From an uncultured Legionella sp. (lineage in GTDB: Bacteria > Pseudomonadota > Gammaproteobacteria > Legionellales > Legionellaceae), in contig CAISKC010000358.1 in NCBI GenBank assembly GCA_903885895.1, positions 1-7,693 on the forward strand: a stretch of DNA of 7,693 bases. The letters are read 5' to 3'. The notes under the pieces were generated by a model. That model saw nothing but the letters and a program-made list of their open reading frames with translations, searched no databases and was not told where the DNA came from. Position 1 is the first letter of the stretch. Each line of letters begins with the position of its first letter. Position numbers and translations under genes: made by a program. Below are positions 1 through 6,619 of the stretch, piece by piece.

Positions 1-1881
1 CAAGAATTAAGCAAAGAAAAAATTCTCGAATTATATTTAAATCAAATTTATCTTGGAAATAGAGCTTATGGTGTCGAGGCAGCCGCACAAGTTTATTATG
101 GAAAACCATTAAAAGATTTGAATATTGCACAGTTGGCCATGATAGCAGGGCTACCTCAAGCACCTTCTACACATAACCCCATTGTCAATCCTGTAGCAGC
201 TCAAAAACGCCGCAACCATGTTCTGGATCGTTTATACGAGGAAAAATACATTTCAAAAGAGCAATATGAAGAAGCCTTGCGCGAACCCGTCAATGAATCA
301 TACCACGGGACACATTCTCAAGTTTATGCCCCCTATGTCGCGGAAATGATCCGTCAATCTTTAGTGGAACATTTTGGACAGGAAGCCTATACGCGTGGCT
401 ACAAAGTGTATACGACGATCGATAGTCGTCTTCAAATCGCAGCGAATCACACGACCGAATCGCATTTATTGGCTTATGATCGCCGCCATGGTTATCGTGG
501 TCCTATTAGTAAAATGTCAGCTTTTGCCGCGCCCAATGAGCGTAGTAAAAAGCTCAGTCATTATCCCAATGTAGGCGATCTGCAAGCAGTCGTTGTACTA
601 TCAGTAGACGACCGCAGTGCCACCGTTGTTACTCGAAAAAACGAAACGCTCACTATCCCTTGGGATGGTATTGTCTGGGCAAGACCAGAACTAAAAAAAG
701 GCTATGTAGGCCGATCACCCTCCAACGCGCATCGCGTATTAGCTGCTGGGGATATTGTGTATGTCACTTGTCAGAAAAAACACTGTGAATTAAGCCAAAA
801 TCCCGAAGCAGAAGTGGCACTGATCGCACTCAACCCTACTGATGGTGGCATTACCGCCTTAATAGGAGGGTTTAATTTTGAGAAAAGCAAATTCAATCGT
901 GCTACGCAATCTGAACGACAACCCGGATCTAGTTTTAAACCATTCCTGTATGCCGCTGCACTCAATAAAGGGTACACATTGGCCACCGTTATCAATGATG
1001 CACCGATTGTCATTCGCGATCCTAGCCAAGCAGAATGGCGTCCCCATAATGATAATTTAAAATTCGGAGGGCCTACCCGATTAAAAACAGCGTTAACGCT
1101 TTCTCGTAATTTGGTCTCCATTCGGATCCTCGATGATATCGGGATAGATTATACGATTGATTATGCAACACGATTTGGTTTTAAAAAAGAAACACTCCCC
1201 CATGCTTTGTCATTGGCTTTGGGCAGCTTAACAGTTTCACCAATGGATTTGACTGCGGCCTATGCCATTTTTGCGAATGGTGGATATAAAGTAGAGCCCT
1301 ATCTCGTTGATCATATTACCAATGCCAAAGGATATGTCTTATTACAGGCCAAACCTGCTCAAGTCCCCGATGCAAACAGCGATACCAGTGCTGATTTGAC
1401 TGCACCCAAAGTGATTTCCACGGAAACAGCCTTCCTCATTAACTCTGCATTACAAAACGTCATTCAACATGGTACTGCTATGGCAGCAAAAGTACTCAAC
1501 CGCCAAGATATCGCCGGAAAAACGGGGACAACCAATGATCAAGTCGACGCCTGGTTTGCCGGCTACAACCGTGATTTGGTCGTTACAACCTGGATAGGCT
1601 TTGATAAACCTTCTCCTTTACATGAATATGCCGCACGTTTGGCATTACCTGTCTGGATCGATTTCATGAGAATTGCGTTGCAAGATAAGCCAGAGCACAG
1701 TTTAGATGAACCACCTGGCGTCATATCGCTTGGCATCAATCCTGATAACGGTTTACGTGCCAGACCAAATCAAGTCAATACCATCACAGAATACTTTAAA
1801 GAAAATGAATTACCTCAGATGGATGAAGAAATAACGCCAGAAATAGGCGCCAGTTCTCACACGGAAGACAATCTATTTTAA
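1..1881 (+). CDS. mrcA: Penicillin-binding protein 1A, bifunctional transglycosylase/transpeptidase (5' end outside window)
   Basis: Class A PBP that polymerises lipid II into glycan strands and cross-links the stem peptides in the periplasm, anchored to the inner membrane. The frame is open from base 1, and 626 residues are visible. Numbering from base 1, residues 1-60 are the end of the GT51 glycosyltransferase domain (ELYLNQIYLGNRAYGVEAAA, then AGLPQAPSTHNP). The membrane anchor and the EDxxF catalytic motif lie upstream, outside the window; by comparison with E. coli PBP1a roughly 150-170 residues are missing. The acyl-transferase domain has all three active-site motifs: SSFK with nucleophile S310 and K313, SRN at 368-370, and KTGTT at 507-511. 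The stretch between the two domains (about residues 110-270) fits the extra OB-like region of PBP1A. The end is natural, with TAA at 1879-1881. A TTG at 118 is internal to the conserved domain and is not the start. Nothing suggests a pseudogene. acnA follows after 39 nt. Confidence 0.96.
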   Translation, partial: QELSKEKILELYLNQIYLGNRAYGVEAAAQVYYGKPLKDLNIAQLAMIAGLPQAPSTHNPIVNPVAAQKRRNHVLDRLYEEKYISKEQYEEALREPVNESYHGTHSQVYAPYVAEMIRQSLVEHFGQEAYTRGYKVYTTIDSRLQIAANHTTESHLLAYDRRHGYRGPISKMSAFAAPNERSKKLSHYPNVGDLQAVVVLSVDDRSATVVTRKNETLTIPWDGIVWARPELKKGYVGRSPSNAHRVLAAGDIVYVTCQKKHCELSQNPEAEVALIALNPTDGGITALIGGFNFEKSKFNRATQSERQPGSSFKPFLYAAALNKGYTLATVINDAPIVIRDPSQAEWRPHNDNLKFGGPTRLKTALTLSRNLVSIRILDDIGIDYTIDYATRFGFKKETLPHALSLALGSLTVSPMDLTAAYAIFANGGYKVEPYLVDHITNAKGYVLLQAKPAQVPDANSDTSADLTAPKVISTETAFLINSALQNVIQHGTAMAAKVLNRQDIAGKTGTTNDQVDAWFAGYNRDLVVTTWIGFDKPSPLHEYAARLALPVWIDFMRIALQDKPEHSLDEPPGVISLGINPDNGLRARPNQVNTITEYFKENELPQMDEEITPEIGASSHTEDNLF

Positions 1882-1882
1882 A

Positions 1883-1909
1883 GAACGTTTCACTAAAAAC
1901 GCTCATTTT
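1883..1909 (+). terminator. Weak hairpin in the mrcA-acnA gap, possible partial terminator
   Basis: Just after the mrcA stop, CGTTT (1886-1890) pairs with AAACG (1897-1901) across a 6-nt loop. After one A-C mismatch the stem extends by two pairs (1883-1884 with 1903-1904). It is followed by A and only four T residues. The stem is short and AT-rich, so strong termination is unlikely. It could reduce read-through from mrcA into acnA or mark a processing site. I see no convincing promoter in the 39-nt gap, so acnA may be read through from mrcA or from a promoter inside mrcA. Confidence 0.25.
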
Positions 1910-1920
1910 AGGAGAAAAAC

Positions 1921-4599
1921 ATGATGCATATTGGCAAAGACACCCTACAAACCAAAGAGTCGTTACAAGTTGACAATAAAACGTATCATTATTTTAGTTT
2001 AAAAAAACTTGAACAAACATATGGTCAAGACATACAACGCTTACCTTACACCTTAAAAATTTTATTGGAAAATCTATTACGCTTTGAAGATGAAAAAACC
2101 GTCACGACTCACGATATCAAAGCTTTAGCAAACTGGATAAAAACGCAAACATCTCAGCACGAAATTGCCTATCGACCTAGCCGCGTCCTGATGCAAGACT
2201 TTACTGGGGTACCCGCCATTGTTGACTTAGCAGCCATGCGTACGGCTCTAGAAAAGATGGGCGCTGATCCTAAAAAGATTTCTCCACTTTCTCCAGTCGA
2301 TTTGGTCATCGATCACTCCGTTATGGTCGATGCGTTTGCTAGCCATAGCGCATTAGCAACCAATACCGAGATTGAAATGCAACGCAATATCGAACGCTAT
2401 GAATTTTTGCGTTGGGGACAAAAAGCATTTGATAATTTTAGAGTGGTCCCACCTGGCACCGGCATATGCCATCAAGTCAATTTAGAATACTTAGGTCAAA
2501 CTGTCTGGCATGCGCAAATTGGGCACGAAACCTACGCTTATCCCGACACATTAGTTGGCACTGACTCACATACCACGATGATCAATGCGCTCGGTATCTT
2601 AGGCTGGGGAGTAGGCGGTATTGAGGCAGAGGCAGCCATGTTGGGTCAACCTGTGTCCATGTTAATCCCTGAAGTAGTCGGATTTAAATTAAACGGCAAA
2701 TTGGCTGAGGGGGTCACTGCAACAGACTTAGTATTAACCATTACGGAAATATTACGTAAAAAAGGTGTCGTTGGAAAATTTGTAGAATATTATGGTCCAG
2801 GCTTGGCCAATCTACCCTTGGCCAACCGCGCAACAGTCGCCAATATGGCACCAGAATATGGCGCAACATGCGGCTTTTTCCCCGTCGACCAAGAAACACT
2901 GCATTATTTAAAATTAACCGGACGCGACGAACATACGATTCACTTGGTAGAAGCTTACTCTAAAGCACAAGGACTTTGGTACGATGGCACACAAGCCGAA
3001 CCAATTTTTACGGACACTGTCACGCTTGATTTGGCGACAGTTCAACCTTCTCTGGCTGGTCCGAAACGCCCGCAAGACAAAGTGACGTTACCGACCTTAC
3101 CCCAAGCATTTCAAGCATTATTAATCGAAACAGGCAAAGAAAAAGTTAGCCAAACGACCTACCCTGTTCCCGGTACCCAATATGCTTTACAACACGGCTC
3201 TGTCGTCATTGCCGCCATCACAAGTTGCACCAATACCTCTAACCCAGAAGTTTTAATGGCGGCCGGGTTATTGGCAAAAAAGGCGCGTGAAAAAGGCTTG
3301 TCCAGCAAACCTTGGGTCAAAACTTCATTGGCACCTGGCTCCAAAGTTGTCACAGATTATTTGCAGCATGCTGGTTTACAGCAATATTTAGATGAACTTG
3401 GTTTCGATGTGGTTGGTTATGGTTGCACCACGTGTATTGGTAACTCTGGCCCATTACCCGAGCCTATCGCAGAATGTGTCACGAAGCATGATTTAGTTGT
3501 CTCTGCCGTATTATCTGGAAATCGTAACTTTGAAGGCAGGATTCATCCTCAAGTTCGTGCTAATTGGTTGGCATCGCCTCCATTAGTCGTGGCTTTTGCC
3601 CTGGCAGGAGATACCAACCATGATTTGAACCACCAACCTTTAGGCCAAGATCAGCAAGGTCATGACGTTTATTTAAAAGACATTTGGCCAACCAATGCTG
3701 AGATTGCTGAAGCGGTCATGCAGGTAAAATCTGACATGTTTCATAAAGTTTACTCTGATGTATTCTTAGGCAATCAAGACTGGCAAGCTATTCCTGTCAA
3801 TCACAGCCATACCTATGCTTGGTCTCACGATTCTACTTATATTCAACATCCTCCTTTCTTTGATAATTTACAAAAAGAGCCTGAACCCATTCGTGCTATT
3901 CATGACGCTTATATTTTAGGTTTGTTTGGAGACTCTATCACGACTGATCATATTTCACCCGCTGGATCCATCAAAGCCAATTCTCCGGCCGGTTTATATC
4001 TTAAATCCAAAGGCGTTTCTGAAGCTGACTTTAATTCTTATGGTGCTCGACGTGGTAATCATGAGGTGATGATGCGCGGCACTTTTGCCAACATCCGGAT
4101 CCGTAATGAAATGACACCAGACATTGTTGGTGGCGTGACTCGTCATATCCCATCTCAAACAGTCATGCCCATTTATGATGCTGCCATGCTGTACCAAAAA
4201 GAACATCAACCATTGATCATCATAGCAGGTAAAGAATATGGGACCGGTTCCTCGCGAGATTGGGCGGCCAAAGGTACGCTACTATTAGGCGTCAAAGCTG
4301 TTATCGCCGAAAGTTTTGAACGCATTCATCGCTCAAATTTGATCGGCATGGGTGTCATGCCATTACAATTTTTGGATAATATGACTCGTTTAAGCTTGGG
4401 ATTAAAAGGAGATGAACGTATCAGCGTGCTATATGATCAAAACTTAAGACCCGGTGCAAAACTATCTGTCACAGTCCAAGATGCCCAAGGCAAGCAACAA
4501 ACGATACAAGTATTATGTCGCATCGATACAAGCAATGAATTAGAGTACTACAAAAATGGTGGCATTTTACACTACGTGCTTAGAAACATGTGCTTGTAA
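1921..4599 (+). CDS. acnA: Aconitate hydratase A (aconitase A)
   Basis: Cytoplasmic [4Fe-4S] enzyme of the TCA cycle that isomerises citrate to isocitrate via cis-aconitate. The length, 892 aa, matches the 891 aa of E. coli AcnA. The three cluster-binding cysteines are C436 (in TSCTNTSNP) and C502 and C505 (in GCTTCIGNSG). Other family motifs are D215-S216-H217 in VGTDSHTT, GDSITTDHISPAGSI in the linker to the swivelling domain 4, R719 in MMRGTFANIR (substrate-binding arginine), and S777-S778-R779 in GKEYGTGSSRDW, where S777 matches the catalytic serine of mitochondrial aconitase. The size and the AcnA-type domain order argue against AcnB, whose domains are permuted, and AcnD was not favoured. 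The ATG at 1921 is chosen because GGAG (1911-1914) lies 6 nt upstream; a second ATG follows at once at 1924. The enzyme is intact. Being adjacent to mrcA has no obvious functional meaning. Confidence 0.97.
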   Translation: MMHIGKDTLQTKESLQVDNKTYHYFSLKKLEQTYGQDIQRLPYTLKILLENLLRFEDEKTVTTHDIKALANWIKTQTSQHEIAYRPSRVLMQDFTGVPAIVDLAAMRTALEKMGADPKKISPLSPVDLVIDHSVMVDAFASHSALATNTEIEMQRNIERYEFLRWGQKAFDNFRVVPPGTGICHQVNLEYLGQTVWHAQIGHETYAYPDTLVGTDSHTTMINALGILGWGVGGIEAEAAMLGQPVSMLIPEVVGFKLNGKLAEGVTATDLVLTITEILRKKGVVGKFVEYYGPGLANLPLANRATVANMAPEYGATCGFFPVDQETLHYLKLTGRDEHTIHLVEAYSKAQGLWYDGTQAEPIFTDTVTLDLATVQPSLAGPKRPQDKVTLPTLPQAFQALLIETGKEKVSQTTYPVPGTQYALQHGSVVIAAITSCTNTSNPEVLMAAGLLAKKAREKGLSSKPWVKTSLAPGSKVVTDYLQHAGLQQYLDELGFDVVGYGCTTCIGNSGPLPEPIAECVTKHDLVVSAVLSGNRNFEGRIHPQVRANWLASPPLVVAFALAGDTNHDLNHQPLGQDQQGHDVYLKDIWPTNAEIAEAVMQVKSDMFHKVYSDVFLGNQDWQAIPVNHSHTYAWSHDSTYIQHPPFFDNLQKEPEPIRAIHDAYILGLFGDSITTDHISPAGSIKANSPAGLYLKSKGVSEADFNSYGARRGNHEVMMRGTFANIRIRNEMTPDIVGGVTRHIPSQTVMPIYDAAMLYQKEHQPLIIIAGKEYGTGSSRDWAAKGTLLLGVKAVIAESFERIHRSNLIGMGVMPLQFLDNMTRLSLGLKGDERISVLYDQNLRPGAKLSVTVQDAQGKQQTIQVLCRIDTSNELEYYKNGGILHYVLRNMCL

Positions 4600-4623
4600 C
4601 ATGATTTTATTGCACACATTTAC

Positions 4624-4660
4624 GATAATTGTTGATAATAAAAAGCAAGTAGTTTAAAAT
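4624..4660 (+). promoter_or_regulatory. Sigma70-type promoter for paralog A, with a 10-bp-spaced direct repeat
   Basis: TTGATA (4632-4637) and TAAAAT (4655-4660) are separated by 17 nt, which is the ideal sigma70 spacing. GATAAT occurs at 4624-4629 and again at 4634-4639, one helical turn apart, with the second copy overlapping the -35 box; this is a layout typical of an activator or repressor site. A closely related block precedes paralog B (6555-6590), so conservation between the two copies supports function. Transcription would start near 4667, giving a leader of about 150 nt that contains the inverted repeat at 4696-4763. Confidence 0.7.
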
Positions 4661-4695
4661 TGCGCAAAATAAATCAGGATCAATGCCCAATGATA

Positions 4696-4763
4696 GGCAC
4701 GCATCGCTTTGCCCACCCTACCATGCCATTAGGACAAATAGGGTGGACAAAACGATGCGTGTC
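4696..4763. repeat. Long inverted repeat (REP/MITE-like) in the leader of paralog A
   Basis: Arms at 4698-4720 and 4739-4761 are 23 nt each. They pair at 21 of 23 positions; the two exceptions are C-A mismatches (4707/4752 and 4712/4747). A G-T and a G-C pair extend the stem outwards to 4696/4763. The arms contain CACGCATCG, TTTG and CCACCCTA on the left and the complements on the right; the loop is 18 nt. There is no T-run after it, so it is not a standard terminator. GC-rich 'cacgcatcg...gcccaccct' palindromes resemble dispersed intergenic repeats I recall from many proteobacterial genomes, but a genome-wide count is needed. It lies between the promoter and the ribosome-binding site, so it would fold in the mRNA. 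Confidence 0.75.
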
Positions 4764-4814
4764 CACTAGAAACGTTGCGCTTTTTATGTGGGTCCATAGT
4801 ACGGAGAGAAAATA

Positions 4815-6374
4815 ATGTGGGTTCTTTACTTACGACGTGTTGGAAAATCTTTGTGGACGACCCTATTGCTAACAGGTCTCATGCTAATTTTTTCAATGGA
4901 GTCGCTGGTCGTGCCCGTCATGTTCCTTCCTATGATATTAATCTTTCCAGCTGCGTTTTCCCTGATTAAATACTTGCTTGATAGGTTCTTCGTCCATGCA
5001 CCACCGAGAAGTAAAATACTTTTAACAATCATGCTTGCCTTGCTCCTTTCCCTTTCATCCTTGCTATTCTTTTCACATATATTTCTATTTTTCAATGCCT
5101 TACCCTTGGCAGTTTCCCTCACATTTATTGGAGTCACCACTTTTTTCACAGTATTTGAAGGATTGATTCGGATAAAACCGGACTTAGGACCTGACTTTTC
5201 TTTGGTCAAGCTCATGCTCAGCCCGCGGACCAGTATTGTAAGATTAAGGGAACTATTATACAGACCAGAACCAGCAGCAGCGCGCGCAGGTCTCAGGAGA
5301 AATAATAATCTTGAAGATATTCTTAGACAGCTCCATGATATAGCAAATCGACAACCAGCCATTCGGCGAGCAAATCAACCTGCGCCACGAGCGCCAGTAG
5401 GAGAACCAGAAGCATTACGCCTTCCTGAAAACGACCGCGCAAAATTGCTAAAAAGACACCTAACAGCGACTCAGAAATTACCGGAAGCTGCTATTATTCC
5501 TGATGTTGTGTTGTACAACAAATATGTCGCGCAAGAGACCGCATCTGGACTCATCAGAAAAACACAAGAAGCCGCAAATCGTCGAAAGCAACCCCCTATA
5601 ACAAGCGTAGCGCTGACAGCACAAATAAATCAGGCTATTCAAACAGAAGCACTTAAACAAACGCTTACAGAAGCAACACGGTTAGAAAAAGCGTATGAAG
5701 AAACACTCTCTCCGTCTCAAGCAGAACACTATCGAGCATACCGAGAAGTAACGCGAAATTTTTCTCCTCCGTATGCGGAGTGTACGATTGCGTTTGATAG
5801 CGTCAATGATAACCCTCATCGTGAATTTATTATAATGGAAAAAAGAGTTGTGACTAATAATAACACAACACTTACAGAAGAACTTATCCCTGGAAAAACG
5901 TTTATATGGTCATATGCCAACGGTTTCCAACCACTTTTTGGTATGAATAGTCATACTGCTGAAGAACCAAGTAGTCGTGACCAATTTTTTGCGGAAAATG
6001 GCAAAATAACCGGCTATGTATTCCACACCTATGAAGTAGTCAATGGCCACCCCTTAAGCCTAGGATTATGTGAACACATTGAAAAATTTTTAAAGAGTTT
6101 ACAGCTTTCTGCTGCGAATGATAAAAAACCGAGTGAGGCTAACGCAGTTCAAACATCGTCCTCATCCAGCTACCGTGCCGCACCAATAAGCCCATTGGCA
6201 AATATTTCTAACATGAGTATATATGCAGCAGCTGGTCGTTATGACTATGACACCGACTTGCGTCCGCCTGCCTGCTTAGATGATGAAGAACCCGATCCTG
6301 ATCAAGAATTTCAAAATTATCTCGCTACATTAGACGCCGATGAATTAGCACTGAATTACGGCTACACAACATAA
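4815..6374 (+). CDS. Paralog A: uncharacterised four-segment membrane protein with soluble C-terminal module
   Basis: I do not recognise this 519-aa protein. The ATG at 4815 has GGAG (4803-4806) 8 nt upstream. After a basic N-terminus (YLRRVGK) come four hydrophobic segments at about 12-33, 34-55, 68-92 and 95-118. The N-terminus, the 56-67 loop and the region after 118 carry the positive charges, predicting N-in/C-in with the bulk cytosolic. Residues 152-198 are Ala/Arg/Pro/Asn-rich and absent from paralog B. Residues 207-310 look mainly helical, ending in YRAYR (306-310). The conserved module spans about 317-431: SPPYAEC (317-323), FIIMEKR (338-344), GKTFIW (360-365), GFQPLF (370-375), RDQFFA (388-393), HTY (404-406) and a final helix. 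The tail, 432-519, is low-complexity with a Ser run (448-452) and an acidic stretch (489-498). No enzyme motif or cleavable signal peptide is evident. It could be an inner-membrane protein or a secreted effector with membrane hairpins; the latter is inference only. Confidence 0.85.
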   Translation: MWVLYLRRVGKSLWTTLLLTGLMLIFSMESLVVPVMFLPMILIFPAAFSLIKYLLDRFFVHAPPRSKILLTIMLALLLSLSSLLFFSHIFLFFNALPLAVSLTFIGVTTFFTVFEGLIRIKPDLGPDFSLVKLMLSPRTSIVRLRELLYRPEPAAARAGLRRNNNLEDILRQLHDIANRQPAIRRANQPAPRAPVGEPEALRLPENDRAKLLKRHLTATQKLPEAAIIPDVVLYNKYVAQETASGLIRKTQEAANRRKQPPITSVALTAQINQAIQTEALKQTLTEATRLEKAYEETLSPSQAEHYRAYREVTRNFSPPYAECTIAFDSVNDNPHREFIIMEKRVVTNNNTTLTEELIPGKTFIWSYANGFQPLFGMNSHTAEEPSSRDQFFAENGKITGYVFHTYEVVNGHPLSLGLCEHIEKFLKSLQLSAANDKKPSEANAVQTSSSSSYRAAPISPLANISNMSIYAAAGRYDYDTDLRPPACLDDEEPDPDQEFQNYLATLDADELALNYGYTT

Positions 6375-6399
6375 GGTCTGTTGACAATTCATCTCCGAA

Positions 6400-6514
6400 A
6401 TCCCTACGTCCCGCGACTTGTACGCGGGATCCAAGGATATTGAACAATGAAAAGACTTGTTGCACCGATACATATCGTCTTGGATCCCGTGTACAAGCCA
6501 CGGGACATAGGCAT
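6400..6514. repeat. Long palindromic intergenic element between the two paralogs
   Basis: Arms at 6403-6435 and 6479-6511 are 33 nt each and match at 29 of 33 positions. The exceptions are three C-A type mismatches and one G-T wobble; two more pairs extend the stem at 6400-6401/6513-6514. The 43-nt centre is itself partly self-complementary (GATAT 6436-6440 with ATATC 6472-6476, AACAA 6443-6447 with TTGTT 6457-6461), so the whole unit can fold into one long hairpin. The arm motif (GTCCCGCG, ACTTGTAC, GCGGGATCC) resembles dispersed palindromes I recall from intracellular bacteria such as Rickettsiales and Legionellales; this is memory, not a search. It carries no transposase, so a MITE/REP-like, non-autonomous repeat is the best description. 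It starts about 26-28 nt after the paralog A stop and could protect or end that transcript, although no T-run follows. Confidence 0.8.
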
Positions 6515-6554
6515 CTAAATTCTCAACACCCCCTAATAATATGCGCATATTTAA

Positions 6555-6590
6555 GATAATTATTGACAATAAGATACATGTTGTTAAAAT
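6555..6590 (+). promoter_or_regulatory. Sigma70-type promoter for paralog B, homologous to the paralog A promoter
   Basis: A consensus TTGACA (6563-6568) and TAAAAT (6585-6590) are separated by 16 nt. GATAAT (6555-6560) and GACAAT (6565-6570) repeat with a 10-bp period and run into the -35 box, as in the block at 4624-4660. By hand alignment the two regions (4611-4662 and 6541-6592) are about three-quarters identical with one 1-nt gap. Transcription would start near 6597, leaving a leader of only about 23 nt, in contrast to the long leader of paralog A. Confidence 0.72.
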
Positions 6591-6619
6591 TATGAAAATT
6601 ATCTAGACCTGGGCACCAT

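Noticed and set aside
771..1121. 116-codon minus-strand frame within mrcA
   Set aside because: Antisense to the transpeptidase domain, including the SSFK motif; a shadow of a strongly constrained gene.
4609..4662. Legionella/Coxiella-type PmrA or CpxR box upstream of the paralogs
   Set aside because: The PmrA site is built on paired TTAA cores and CpxR on paired GTAAA; neither pair is present in both promoters. Only the GATAAT-type repeat is conserved.
4775..4969. 64-codon plus-strand frame overlapping the start of paralog A
   Set aside because: It starts at a TTG with no Shine-Dalgarno and overlaps the better-supported paralog A in another frame.
4826..5362. 178-codon open frame on the minus strand inside paralog A
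   Set aside because: It lies wholly antisense to the membrane-coding region of a gene supported by a promoter, a Shine-Dalgarno and a paralog; the peptide has no family resemblance.
6381..6404. TTGACA at 6381-6386 as an additional promoter
   Set aside because: No acceptable -10 hexamer lies 15-19 nt downstream.
6390..6516. CATCT on both sides of the second palindrome as a target-site duplication
   Set aside because: The left copy (6390-6394) is 8 nt away from the arm while the right one (6512-6516) abuts it, and five bases can match by chance.
6345..6569. 74-codon minus-strand frame across the second palindrome
   Set aside because: It spans the palindrome and the end of paralog A, with no ribosome-binding site or recognisable protein.
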